Origin: Halobacillus karajensis
GTDB lineage: Bacteria; Bacillota; Bacilli; Bacillales; Halobacillaceae
NCBI RefSeq assembly: GCF_900108515.1
Contig: NZ_FNWW01000003.1
Location: 1 to 64,000, forward strand
DNA length: 64,000 nucleotides
Direction of reading: 5' to 3'
Shown: positions 31,316 to 39,510 of the stretch, one piece after another
How positions within the stretch are numbered: the stretch's first letter is position 1
Layout of the letters: each line of letters starts with the position of its first letter
Program-made: the position numbers and the translations under genes
Notes under the pieces: model-generated
The model's input: the letters and a program-made list of their open reading frames with translations, nothing else
What the model was told of the DNA's origin: nothing
The model's database searches: none

Positions 31316-33502
31316 ATGAGAAGAACGAATACAGAGCCTAAGGTAAAAGTTGATAATCCTATTAACCCTTATCGACATAATGTTCAAGGAAAGGCGAATG
31401 AGCCGATTACCGTTGCTGGTTTATTGGATAATGCCAAGAGTAAATTAGGCGACCAAAACATACAGGCCGATTGGACATTAGGTGAGATTTATAATCGGTT
31501 GGAAAAGAATGCCCCAAGAATTGCTATCATAGGAGGTTCTTCCGATCATCCGGCTCATATTCTGGATATGCAAACCGTATCGAAAGCTGCGATTAAGATA
31601 TGGCAGGAAGGCGGGGTCCCATTCTACTTTAGTACACCAGTATTGTGTGATGGTACAGCACAAAATAATATGGGGATGTCTTACTCGCTGCAAAGTCGAA
31701 ATGCCATTGCACAGGTTGTCGTGAACCAAATGGAGGCACATAGTTATCATGGAGCGTTTGTCATCCAAGGGTGTGACAAGCAACCATTGGGTGTTTTAAG
31801 TGGTTTAGCTTTATTAGACCGGACCCGTCGTCTCCGGGGGGAAGCACCGGTATTTGCCTCCTTTGCACCCTCTCACGTCTTACAAGGGGGAGAAATACCA
31901 CCAGCATTACAAGAAAACCTGCGTTCGGTCGCAGATAAAGCCGTACAAAAAGGGTATCAGAGTATAGCTGATGACCTTCATGATGCACTTGATTATATAC
32001 TCCAATGCAGCTCAAACACACAGTTCCAAGGTGTCTTGCTTCGCGCTGTTGAGTGTGAGGTTATTACCAGTGAAGAACAAAAAGAATTTGAAAAACAATT
32101 GGCCATTAATACTTGTGATGGCGCCGGAGGGATTTGTGCTTTTCATGGAACTGGAAATAGTTCTCGTGATATTATGGCAGGCTTCGGCCTTGTCCATCCC
32201 CACTTGGAGTTATTGATAGAACCTCCAACTACAGACCAATTAAACCCAGCCATCGAATCCCTATTTTCAATCGTTAACCGTCCAGAATGCAGTGTATCAG
32301 AATTAGTCCGTGCAAATATCAAAAATGCCATTCGCATACATAGCTCCGGGGGCGGGTCTTCTAATTTAATGATGCATATTGTCGGGGCTATGATCTATGC
32401 CGGTTATGACTTTTCCTTATGGGATGTAGAGCAAATCCATAAAGAATATCCAATCCCGGATTTGTTTGATTATAGTTTAACAGAAGGCCGGGATATATAC
32501 GCTTTGGCTCAGCAGACATGTGCAGGAATGATTAGAGGAATGGAGACATTATTTTATGAGCTGCTGGAAAATGATGTACCTATGGATATTGAAGCGCAGA
32601 CCGTTGTTGGGCAAACGTGGCAGGAAAGGCTTAGTGATACAACCGGGTTAAGCGCTGATGGTGTGACAGATAATCCAATTATTCTTAGCACTCCTCGTCG
32701 TAATTTTAGTGGTGTTGATGTGTTGCGTGGCAACTTTTTTGAAAGCGCTGTTGTGAAGATAAGCGGGATGTCAACCTCTCAGCTCGACCACTTTGATAAG
32801 AAGGTTTCTTTTGTGCTTTATTTTGAAAACGAAATAAAAGCAAACGAACAACTTTTAAATGCCGACCTCCTGGATGAACTAAAGGATAATAAGTGTTTTG
32901 AACAAGAACAGCTTTGTCAAATGTGGGCTCATAATAGCCCGAATACGTATTGGAAAGCTTCCTCATTATCCTATAATGAGTTATTCGATCGAATGGTTCA
33001 AGAAGAAATCTTGAGACTGGCTATTATTGTAGCCGGCCAGGGACCTGAAGCCTTTGGCATGCCTGAGATGTTTACACCAATGCAGCACATTAATGCGAAT
33101 CGACAATTAAAACGCTTAGCTACATTAATTAGTGATGGGCGATACTCTGGCGTATCATATGGGGCAGCTATCGGTCATATGACACCAGAGGCCTACAAAG
33201 ATGGTGATCTGCTTTACCTGCAAGAAGGCGATTTATTATATTTAGGTTTCCGTAAAAAACAAATTGATTTACTAGATCAAGAGGCGTTTATCAAAGGAGA
33301 AATTGTTCCATATCAAGGTCAACTGCAAAAAGAGAGGGAAAGACTTGGTCAACAACGAAAAGCTGCGATGAAAAAGCGACAAAAGACTATTGCGCCATCC
33401 AATCGCTTAGTAGGCTGTACGGATGCTGCAGAAGGTGTTGTTCCGATAGAAGTGAAGATGGATGCGGATGTTCCCTATCAAGCAGTGGTGATGAAACAAT
33501 AA
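31316..33502 (+). CDS. YjhG/YagF-type D-xylonate (sugar-acid) dehydratase
   Basis: This 728-residue member of the IlvD/Edd family carries the Fe-S cysteines seen in QGCDKQPLG and NTCDGAGGICAFHGTGNSS, and the C-terminal LISDGRYSGVSYGAAIGHMT block. Its length (longer than the roughly 570 of IlvD) and its context identify the YjhG/YagF branch, which dehydrates D-xylonate or related aldonates to 2-keto-3-deoxy acids. The start at 31316 follows TTGGAGG; in-frame codons further upstream have no ribosome site. It is followed by a GntP-type permease, so uptake and first step are paired. Confidence 0.9.
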   Translation: MRRTNTEPKVKVDNPINPYRHNVQGKANEPITVAGLLDNAKSKLGDQNIQADWTLGEIYNRLEKNAPRIAIIGGSSDHPAHILDMQTVSKAAIKIWQEGGVPFYFSTPVLCDGTAQNNMGMSYSLQSRNAIAQVVVNQMEAHSYHGAFVIQGCDKQPLGVLSGLALLDRTRRLRGEAPVFASFAPSHVLQGGEIPPALQENLRSVADKAVQKGYQSIADDLHDALDYILQCSSNTQFQGVLLRAVECEVITSEEQKEFEKQLAINTCDGAGGICAFHGTGNSSRDIMAGFGLVHPHLELLIEPPTTDQLNPAIESLFSIVNRPECSVSELVRANIKNAIRIHSSGGGSSNLMMHIVGAMIYAGYDFSLWDVEQIHKEYPIPDLFDYSLTEGRDIYALAQQTCAGMIRGMETLFYELLENDVPMDIEAQTVVGQTWQERLSDTTGLSADGVTDNPIILSTPRRNFSGVDVLRGNFFESAVVKISGMSTSQLDHFDKKVSFVLYFENEIKANEQLLNADLLDELKDNKCFEQEQLCQMWAHNSPNTYWKASSLSYNELFDRMVQEEILRLAIIVAGQGPEAFGMPEMFTPMQHINANRQLKRLATLISDGRYSGVSYGAAIGHMTPEAYKDGDLLYLQEGDLLYLGFRKKQIDLLDQEAFIKGEIVPYQGQLQKERERLGQQRKAAMKKRQKTIAPSNRLVGCTDAAEGVVPIEVKMDADVPYQAVVMKQ

Positions 33503-33571
33503 CACACTTACTCATAATTCCAGGATAAACGATACAGCTCTTATATAAGGTTTAAGAGAGGAAATCTAATA

Positions 33572-33612
33572 GGGAAAGCTTCATTTATGATAGATGAATG
33601 CTTTCCTTTTCT
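33572..33612 (+). terminator. hairpin between dehydratase and permease genes
   Basis: GGAAAGC(T)TTCAT and ATGAA(T)GCTTTCC are followed by TTTTCTATAATT. This may end most dehydratase transcripts before the permease. Confidence 0.65.
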
Positions 33613-33712
33613 ATAATTAGAGGATTAATGAAGAGAAAAATTTTTTACTAAGTACCGCCTAGAAGGATCAGAAAATGAATATCCAATCGTTTTCGTATAA
33701 GGAGGAATTTCT

Positions 33713-35089
33713 ATGGCATCTTCTTCATGGTTGGTGATCGTTGCCGTTTTGGGGGTCGCTGTGCTGTTATTTCTCGTAATGAAGACAAAATTACAAGCCT
33801 TCATTGCGCTTATAGTAGTTAGTTTTCTTGTCGGCCTTGCAGTGGGAATGTCACCCGAAGATATTATAGCTACATTTGAAAAAGGAATGGGAGGAACACT
33901 TGCCTTTATTGCAATCATCATTGGATTAGGAGCTATGTTTGGAGAGATATTAAATGTTTCTGGTGGTGCTGAACGCTTGGCGTTAACTATGCTGGATAAG
34001 TTTGGTGAGAAACGAAGCCCGTGGGCACTTGGACTGGCTGGTATCATTATATCGATCCCCGTGTTTCTTGATGTGGCGCTCGTTATTTTAATCCCAATTT
34101 TGTATAGTTTACAAAGAAAAACAAACAAATCATTACTGTATTATGGTATTCCTTTGCTAGCTGGTCTGGTTGTTGCACATGGAATGGTTCCTCCAACACC
34201 AGGGCCAATTGCTGCCGCGTCTATTATAGGTGCTGATTTAGGCTGGGTAATCTTATTTGGCGTCTTAGCTGGGATTCCAGCCATGATTTTGGCAGGACCG
34301 TTTTTTGGGAGTTATATCTCAAAGAAAATTTATATTGGTGTTCCCGAAGCGATGAGGGAACAAGCGGCAAGTCTTGCTGATCTTCAAGAAAGCGAGCAAC
34401 CCCCATTTAAGAAAGAATTACCTAGCTTCATTAATGTAATTTCTATCATTCTACTTCCATTGGTTTTAATCTTATCCAATACATTAGCTGACCTTTTACT
34501 AGCGGAAGAGAACACGCTTCGAAATATACTAGTATTTATCGGTCATCCATTCGTCGCTCTGACTATTACTACATTATTGACCCTCTATATTTTTGGTATT
34601 AGAAAGGGATACTCTAAACATGATATTCAGAAGATTACTACAAAAGCATTAGAACCTGCGGGGATTATTATTCTAGTTACGGGGGCAGGCGGGGTGTTTG
34701 GTGAAATGCTCATCGCCTCTGGTATCGGAGATATCCTGGCAAATGCGATGGAGAAAACGGATATTCCAATCGTTATATTTGCCTTTATCACAGCAGCTTT
34801 AATAAGGATTGCTCAAGGTTCCGTAACAGTCTCCATGGTTACAGCCTCTAGTATGGTTGCTCCATTGACTGCTACCTACGACTTAAGTGAACCAATGATG
34901 GCAATCCTTGTCATAACCGTTGCCTCCGGTGCGACCATCGCTTCCCACGTCAATGACTCTGGCTTCTGGATGGTTAGCCGGTATTTTGGCATGAATGAGA
35001 GCCAGACACTTAAGTCATGGACGGTTATGTCAACCATTGTTGCATTCGTCGGTTTCGCCGTATGTTTAGCTTTTAGTCTTTTTGTTTAA
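33713..35089 (+). CDS. GntP-family gluconate/sugar-acid permease
   Basis: The 458-residue protein has about 12-14 hydrophobic helices and the GntP signatures: FIAIIIGLGAMFGEILNVSG, PVFLDVALVILIPILY, HGMVPPTPGPIAAASIIGAD and GAGGVFGEMLIASGIGDIL, ending SHVNDSGFWMVSRYFGM. GntP proteins are proton symporters for gluconate and other sugar acids. Placed after the sugar-acid dehydratase it should import that enzyme's substrate. AAGGAGG precedes the ATG. Confidence 0.92.
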   Translation: MASSSWLVIVAVLGVAVLLFLVMKTKLQAFIALIVVSFLVGLAVGMSPEDIIATFEKGMGGTLAFIAIIIGLGAMFGEILNVSGGAERLALTMLDKFGEKRSPWALGLAGIIISIPVFLDVALVILIPILYSLQRKTNKSLLYYGIPLLAGLVVAHGMVPPTPGPIAAASIIGADLGWVILFGVLAGIPAMILAGPFFGSYISKKIYIGVPEAMREQAASLADLQESEQPPFKKELPSFINVISIILLPLVLILSNTLADLLLAEENTLRNILVFIGHPFVALTITTLLTLYIFGIRKGYSKHDIQKITTKALEPAGIIILVTGAGGVFGEMLIASGIGDILANAMEKTDIPIVIFAFITAALIRIAQGSVTVSMVTASSMVAPLTATYDLSEPMMAILVITVASGATIASHVNDSGFWMVSRYFGMNESQTLKSWTVMSTIVAFVGFAVCLAFSLFV

Positions 35090-35146
35090 AATCAAATTCT
35101 TTTGAACAGGCCGGGCATCTTCCCTTTTAGTATACTTTAACATAAG

Positions 35147-35173
35147 AAGGTTAGCCATTATTCGGCTAACCTT
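35147..35173 (+). terminator. terminator after the permease gene
   Basis: AAGGTTAGCC and GGCTAACCTT form a 10-bp stem; the following T-run is weak. Confidence 0.6.
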
Positions 35174-35244
35174 CATTCGTGTAACTAGATTTATAGGATT
35201 AAAACTCACCATCCCCATTTCTTGTAGATATTCTTAGGAGCAAC

Positions 35245-35280
35245 ATTATGCTCGAACACCAGGCTTTTCTTGAGGGGGAG
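35245..35280 (+). repeat. dispersed intergenic element, degenerate copy before the 35.3-kb remnant
   Basis: CTCGAACACCAGGC, then TTTTCTTGAGGGGGAGG. As in copy P, the G-box acts as ribosome site of the following paralogue. Confidence 0.45.
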
Positions 35281-35285
35281 GAATA

Positions 35286-35520
35286 TTGAAAAAAGCCTGC
35301 AAATGTTACAATACATTGATAGAGTGATTATGCAGCAGGGGATATTTCCCTTTTATTAGTAGGATTCGCTGGTGTGACTTTTTCCAGCAAACTTCTTATA
35401 ACCATCGTTTTCTTAAGTATCTTATTGAGAGGTATCGAAGCGCAGTGGAGCGGTCGGAAAATGGCTAGTTCAATTATTTATGGTATAAATTTGGTATTTT
35501 TAATTCTGATATTCATATAA
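35286..35520 (+). pseudogene. broken paralogue of the 85-aa membrane protein at 24949
   Basis: A TTG behind GGGGGAGG opens KKACKCYNTLIE and then stops. A later frame reads ISLLLVGFAGVTFSSKLLIT, then RGIEAQWSGRKMASSIIYGI and NLVFLILIFI to a stop at 35518. At the DNA level the start region also matches (ACAATACATTGATAGAGTGA against ACATTGATATAGTGA). Frameshifts in the first third disable it. It is preceded by a degenerate element copy just as its intact relative is. Confidence 0.7.
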
Positions 35521-35610
35521 AGACACTTCCTTAACCAATCCATTAGGGGAATTTTACATTGAATTTGTGGAGGAAATTGTTAATAGAATAAAATAAATAT
35601 ATGGGGCACA

Positions 35611-35655
35611 TTAATAATCTCCATTTTAAGTGTTCAGTATTAAGGGCAATTGTTC
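35611..35655 (+). repeat. dispersed intergenic element, copy S (degenerate)
   Basis: ATCTCCATTTTAAGTGTTC, then AAGGGCAATTGTTC. It lies 45 bp before the next small gene. Confidence 0.5.
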
Positions 35656-35699
35656 TTTATACATATTTTTGTAAGGATACGGTATTTTAGGAGGATTGT

Positions 35700-35876
35700 A
35701 TGTCTGAAGAGCGTGAAAAAGAAATACTAGACGAACTAAAGACAATGAATGAAAAACTAAATAAGTTAAATGAGCCCAGGCCATTGACTACGCCTCTTTT
35801 ACTGGGAATTGGTATGTTAGGCTTTTTACTATTGGCACCTTTTTTAGTCGATATTTTCGTTCTTTTAGTTCATTAA
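35700..35876 (+). CDS. small protein: coiled-coil plus one or two membrane helices (58 aa)
   Basis: Residues 1-25 (MSEEREKEILDELKTMNEKL and on) form a charged heptad-like helix. Residues 31-57 (TPLLLGIGMLGFLLLAPFLV and on) are a membrane helix, possibly a hairpin. TAGGAGG sits 5-6 nt before the ATG, so expression is very likely. Similar short coiled-coil/TM proteins are common in Bacillaceae and have no known function. Confidence 0.65.
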   Translation: MSEEREKEILDELKTMNEKLNKLNEPRPLTTPLLLGIGMLGFLLLAPFLVDIFVLLVH

Positions 35877-36055
35877 ATAGTTAACCATCCTATATAATGT
35901 AAATATCCATAACACTCCTAGGAATTTATTTTAATAGAGGAATTAAATGAGTTAATAAAAATATAAAAAGACTTTCTTTTAATATTTTTTGCGGTGGCTT
36001 ATCCAATCAAAACTCCTTTTCTAGGTGAATACTAAATGGGCGTTATAGGGCATGT

Positions 36056-36092
36056 AGCTGAAGACCAATGTAATGGTCTTCAGCTTTTATTT
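36056..36092 (+). terminator. terminator after the 58-aa protein gene
   Basis: AGCTGAAGACCA and TGGTCTTCAGCT, 12 bp perfect, followed by TTTATTTATG. Confidence 0.85.
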
Positions 36093-36098
36093 ATGTAA

Positions 36099-36181
36099 TC
36101 GGTGGCTTATCTTTAACCAGAAACCTTTTTCACTCGAAATAAAAGATTGAGTTATCAGCACCAATTTGAAATAATTGGCAG
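36099..36181 (+). repeat. second dispersed repeat, copy 2
   Basis: GGTGGCTTATCT, then AAAGATTGAGT and TTTGAAATAATTGGCA occur in the same order and spacing range as at 23229-23312, without the perfect hairpin. Confidence 0.5.
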
Positions 36182-36226
36182 GGAAGGATTGGTTTAGTTA
36201 CTAATCATGGAGGAGGGAGGACATAC

Positions 36227-36547
36227 GTGATGAAAAATGTTTTAGTTTTTATTACAGATGGTTTTGCTGATTGGGAAGCAGGCTATGTCACTGCAGAATT
36301 AAATAAACCAGGATCGGGTTATAAGGTTAAAACCATTGCGATTGATAGCAATACAAAAACTTCAATGGGTGGGTTAAAGGTTATACCCGATTATAGCTTA
36401 CAAAGCTTCTTATTTAAGTTGACATTTGAGATGTTGATCATACCTGGTGGAACTGGATGGAAAGAAGAAAAAAATCAACAGGTAAAGAAACTTGTTGATG
36501 TCTGTTTTGAAAAGGGCATTCCTGTAGCAGCCATATGTGACAGTTAG
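36227..36547 (+). pseudogene. DJ-1/PfpI-family protein truncated at the catalytic cysteine
   Basis: The frame gives 106 residues, MKNVLVFITDGFADWEAGYV through LTFEMLIIPGGTGWKEEKNQ to IPVAAICDS, then a stop. In the roughly 200-residue DJ-1/PfpI glutamine-amidotransferase-like proteins the nucleophile Cys lies in AAICDAT, so the gene ends two codons after C104. The missing C-terminal half is not found in the next 60 bp in any frame. GGAGGGAGG precedes the start. It is probably inactive; a short functional form is unlikely because the His and core strands are lost. Confidence 0.75.
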
Positions 36548-36634
36548 CTAATACATACTGTAAATCAAAGGTTTAAGAGAAATTGCTAATATAGAAAGGA
36601 TTGGCAAGTATGAGAGCCAGAGGAGGGGAAACTT

Positions 36635-36865
36635 ATCCGCATAATAGGTGGGAATGCTGGCTTAGCTATATTAACTATTGTTTCTATTGTCCTGATGTTA
36701 GAACAAAATTTTATTGGGATCGCTCTATTTTTGGTCCTTTGGTTTGTCTCTGACTACATAAAATGGTTGCAAAATAAGGCAAACATGGAGAAAGAACAAA
36801 TAAGAAAAGGCTTAATAAGTTATTCTATTACAGGTTTTGTTTGTTTCCTTGTCTATATTATATAA
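36635..36865 (+). CDS. small membrane protein without a standard start codon
   Basis: After AGAGGAGG (36619-36626) the open frame reads (L)IRIIGGNAGLAILTIVSIVL, then MLEQNFIGIALFLVLWFVSD, YIKWLQNKANMEKEQIRKG and a last helix FVCFLVYII. Three helices can be seen. At the position where a start is expected stand CTT ATC rather than ATG/TTG/GTG, so either ATC is used, or a mutated start has silenced the gene. No other in-frame start precedes the second helix except an ATG at its beginning. Confidence 0.4.
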   Translation: MRIIGGNAGLAILTIVSIVLMLEQNFIGIALFLVLWFVSDYIKWLQNKANMEKEQIRKGLISYSITGFVCFLVYII

Positions 36866-36899
36866 GAGAATGGAATGAAAGAATAAGGAGGGAATAACG

Positions 36900-37172
36900 A
36901 TAATAACGAAATATAACATAGTTTTAAGGACGTCATTAATTTTACAAATCATCTGGTTTTTAATGTTTTTTACTAATATTCTTGGGGTTATTGGTTCAAA
37001 AAGTATGTTCGTTCAAGATATAGTATGGGTTGGCATACCGGGAATAGGGGTGGCTGTCTCCATTTATTGTCTAATAAAAAAACAGTGGAATCGTTTGGTA
37101 TTTTCTACGCTTATCTTGTCTATGACCATCTATCTCTTGTGGTTTCTAATTGATGGTATAAGCCAGATGTAA
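36900..37172 (+). CDS. small membrane protein (69-90 aa), possible ATA start
   Basis: The frame is open from 36900 and reads ITIITKYNIVLRTSLILQII, then WFLMFFTNILGVIGSKSMFV and on to stop 37170, with three helices. AAGGAGGG lies 7 nt before an ATA codon at 36900, while the first ATG (36963) has no ribosome site and would cut the first helix. This suggests either a rare ATA start or loss of an ATG. Family unrecognised. Confidence 0.45.
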   Translation: MITKYNIVLRTSLILQIIWFLMFFTNILGVIGSKSMFVQDIVWVGIPGIGVAVSIYCLIKKQWNRLVFSTLILSMTIYLLWFLIDGISQM

Positions 37173-37256
37173 AGGTTTAGTTTTTGAACCAAATTTTTCG
37201 ATATGGTGGCATAATTGGTCACTATTTTCAAAAAGCTAATAAAGGGGTGGTATTGA

Positions 37257-37427
37257 ATGAATAAGTTAAGAATCATGTCTTTTGCTGTTTTCTTACTGTC
37301 TATCCTACTTTTAGTTAGTTTGTTGGGGTATACCATCATACCAAAGGGTGTAACGATTATTTCTATATTTGTACTAGCCGTTCTATTATCCATATATGGA
37401 ACTAAGCACAAAAAAGAAAAAACATAA
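37257..37427 (+). CDS. small two-helix membrane protein (56 aa)
   Basis: The product begins MNKLRIMSFAVFLLSILLLV, followed by SLLGYTIIPKGVTIISIFVL and a basic tail KHKKEKT. The pattern helix-GYTIIPKG-helix-basic tail resembles the YczI/DUF3953 class of small Bacillus membrane proteins, but I cannot assign it. AAAGGGGTGG lies 7 nt upstream. It is one of a run of small membrane-protein genes at 35.3-37.4 kb. Confidence 0.55.
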   Translation: MNKLRIMSFAVFLLSILLLVSLLGYTIIPKGVTIISIFVLAVLLSIYGTKHKKEKT

Positions 37428-37604
37428 TGAAAGGAAGATGAAGGAGTTCTGATGGTTGATGGGTGGACTTCCTTTGAACCAAAAAGGAGCCCATGGGATG
37501 GGATCGTGAAGTAGGGAAGCAGGATATTTCCCTTAAGGTTTCGAACATTGATAAAATGGTATCCATCTTAAAAGCTTTCGTTATTATTAGACTGGGGGAC
37601 GAAT

Positions 37605-38204
37605 ATGAAGAAGAACGTTTTTGAACAGATGGCAAAAAAATATGATACACAAGAAAGAATCGAATTAGCCAATATAATAGTTAATGAAGTAAGAGAAGAA
37701 TTACGAAATAGTAAATCAAAATCTTTACTAGACTATGGAAGTGGGACGGGTCTAGTTAGTTTAGAAGTTACAGATTTAGTAGATTCTGTTTTGTTAGTTG
37801 ATTCTTCAGAACAGATGTTGGATGTTGCGCAAGCTAAGTTTTCTCGCCAGGGGATTACTAATGCAAAAGTGCTCTGTACTGATTTTACTAAAGAAACTCC
37901 TGAACTTAATACAGACATCGTTTTAATGTCACTCGTTCTTCTTCATATTCCTGATACGAAAATAATCTTAAAAGCCTTGTTCAACCTATTGAATAAGGGG
38001 GGTAAGCTTATTATTGTTGATTTTGATAAGAACGGGAAAATAAATCATCCAAACGTTCACAACGGTTTTTCACATGATGAACTGAAAAAAAGATTATCTG
38101 AAGTCGGGTTCAAATCTAATGAAGTTAAGACATTCTATCATGGAAATCGTATTTTTATGAATCAAGATGCTTCCATGTTTATTTCCAGTAGTGTAAAGGA
38201 GTAA
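37605..38204 (+). CDS. class I SAM-dependent methyltransferase
   Basis: The 199-residue protein has MAKKYDTQERIELANIIVNE followed by motif I SLLDYGSGTGLVSLEV (about 40-55), VLLVDSSEQMLDVAQ as motif II, LMSLVLLHIPDT and the GGKLIIVDFDKNGKI post-motif. It is of the small Methyltransf_11/25 type that methylates small molecules; no substrate can be named. GGGGGACG precedes the ATG. The last helix FSHDELKKRLSEVGFKSNEV is typical of YcgJ-like enzymes. Confidence 0.85.
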   Translation: MKKNVFEQMAKKYDTQERIELANIIVNEVREELRNSKSKSLLDYGSGTGLVSLEVTDLVDSVLLVDSSEQMLDVAQAKFSRQGITNAKVLCTDFTKETPELNTDIVLMSLVLLHIPDTKIILKALFNLLNKGGKLIIVDFDKNGKINHPNVHNGFSHDELKKRLSEVGFKSNEVKTFYHGNRIFMNQDASMFISSSVKE

Positions 38205-38468
38205 TGGTCATAGCAAACATTAACCCGGGCTTCACACAATCTCATCTTTTAGAAGTTTTGTATAACATAACTACACGGTTCACTAACTCAGAGTTTTAAT
38301 TGAATAGGAAACATTAAGAGAGTCAGCATTGAACGCTGGCTCTTCCTCCGTAAGCGTAAAATAATCCCTTACCTTTTCATAGGTGGGGTTATTTTACGCT
38401 TACTTTTATTTAAGTATAAATCTTAATAAACGAGCGATATTCCTTTGAGGTACTCACATGTTTTCACC
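38205..38468 (+). other. intergenic stretch at the compositional boundary
   Basis: Contains AGAGTCAGC/GCTGGCTCT (38319-38343) and a much longer hairpin at 38350-38403 with GTAAGCGTAAAATAA exactly complementary to TTATTTTACGCTTAC, followed by TTTTATTT. To the left lies AT-rich accessory DNA, to the right the PadR/DUF1048 module. Confidence 0.55.
38350..38411 (+). terminator. long hairpin, probable strong terminator
   Basis: A 15-bp perfect outer stem with an inner CCC/GGG pairing, followed by TTTTATTTAAG. It is longer than needed for a terminator and could also be the remnant of a small mobile repeat. Confidence 0.65.
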
Positions 38469-38516
38469 TTGACATGGATGCTATTTCGTAATACTATGTA
38501 CTGGTAATCGGTATTA
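38469..38516 (+). promoter_or_regulatory. promoter and PadR-type operator of the DUF1048/ABC module
   Basis: TTGACA at 38469 and TACTAT at 38492 have a 17-nt spacer. Right after it, GTAAT-CGGT-ATTAC (38503-38516) is a palindrome with further TACTGG repeats on both sides, a likely site for the PadR repressor of this module. Confidence 0.65.
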
Positions 38517-38526
38517 CTTAATACTG

Positions 38527-38714
38527 GTGACGTAAAAGGGAAAGAAACTTACGGTGATGAAATCACGCAAAACCTACAAGAACTTTTCTTCAATGTTGTG
38601 ACCGAAGAAACCGTTGATACGATTATCATGCGGCTAGAGAAATACAATCCGGTGGAGAGAAGAGCATCTGGAAATGCGAAAAGAGAAGCTGTCTCAAGGA
38701 AACGAATCAAATAA
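38527..38714 (+). pseudogene. decayed PadR regulator copy
   Basis: One frame reads GKETYGDEITQNLQELFFNV, then VTEETVDTIIMRLEKYNPVE and ends at 38712. The intact PadR protein at 39511 has [20 protein letters not shown] and [20 protein letters not shown] at the same places. The copy has lost its start and C-terminal part, and holds many substitutions in the DNA-binding helices. Confidence 0.8.
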
Positions 38715-38733
38715 AAAAAGAAAGGAGACCACA

Positions 38734-39087
38734 ATGAACTTTTTTGAAAAAATAACAGGCAGGGATATGACTAAAGAAATGAAAGCTTTTGAAGAACGAG
38801 TGAAAGTCTTGCCCGCTGAATATCAAACGGCTTGGAAAGAAATGAATAATCATCTCTGGATTCACGGAGATTTCACAGGTCGTAACCTGATGCCGATTCT
38901 TGACAGCGCTCTTGAACTGCTTGAAGTTACATCAGCAGACGGCCAGAGCGTCGAAGAAGTACTAGGAGATGATATCAAAGGCTTCTGCGCAGCGCTTGTT
39001 GGTGACGAAGGTGCAAAAACTTATCGAGATAAATGGCGTGACCAGCTTAACAAGAATGTAGCAAGAAAATTAGGAGGACTGAAATGA
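38734..39087 (+). CDS. DUF1048 protein 1
   Basis: This 117-residue helical protein starts MNFFEKITGRDMTKEMKAFE behind AAAGGAGA. It shows the DUF1048 pattern: EERVKVLPAEYQTAWKEMNN, a helix of the ILDSALELLEVTSADGQSVE type, then GDDIKGFCAALVGDEGAKTY. DUF1048 proteins are cytosolic, have no known activity, and usually sit beside PadR regulators and ABC-2 exporters. It overlaps the next DUF1048 gene by 4 nt. It is the most divergent of the three copies here. Confidence 0.88.
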   Translation: MNFFEKITGRDMTKEMKAFEERVKVLPAEYQTAWKEMNNHLWIHGDFTGRNLMPILDSALELLEVTSADGQSVEEVLGDDIKGFCAALVGDEGAKTYRDKWRDQLNKNVARKLGGLK

Positions 39088-39416
39088 GTATCCAAAAAAT
39101 CATCGAAGGCAAAAAAGAATGGAGAGCCCATGTTTTGCGTGTCAAAGCACTTCCTAAAGATTACCAAATGGTTTATAAAGAGATCCAAAAATATCTCTTC
39201 AAAATCGGGCCTGTTGAATTATACGAAGGTACCGGACTGTTATCGGAAATCCTTAGCTTCTTTGAAGAAGGCGCGGCTTCTGGGAAGGATGTGCTTGAAG
39301 TCACAGGAAGAGATGTTGCTGAATTCTGCGATGAGCTGATTGGAGATTCAAAAACGTTTGCTGATTTCTATCAGGAATCGGTCACTCAAAAAGTCGATAG
39401 GGATATGAAACAATAG
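39084..39416 (+). CDS. DUF1048 protein 2
   Basis: The 110-residue product begins MSIQKIIEGKKEWRAHVLRV and has LPKDYQMVYKEIQKYLFKIG, FFEEGAASGKDVLEVTGRDV and AEFCDELIGDSKTFADFY. It is closer to protein 3 (39851) than to protein 1: both have KEW near the start and the [17 protein letters not shown] block. It is translationally coupled to protein 1 by an ATGA overlap. Function unknown, presumed linked to the exporter. Confidence 0.88.
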   Translation: MSIQKIIEGKKEWRAHVLRVKALPKDYQMVYKEIQKYLFKIGPVELYEGTGLLSEILSFFEEGAASGKDVLEVTGRDVAEFCDELIGDSKTFADFYQESVTQKVDRDMKQ

Positions 39417-39510
39417 AAGGAACGTTATCGTGACGGCAAAGGTAGGAATGAATAGCGGTAACACAAACAAACGTGATACAAATACAGCCTAAACACAAAT
39501 GGAGGTAAAC

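Noticed and set aside
32706-32966. Minus-strand frames inside the dehydratase gene
   Set aside because: Antisense shadows without ribosome sites; the plus-strand protein has clear IlvD/Edd-family motifs throughout.
37430-37604. Short frame MVDGWTSFEPKRSPWDGIVK between small membrane protein and methyltransferase genes
   Set aside because: Only 20 codons with a weak start context; possibly a gene fragment but nothing recognisable.
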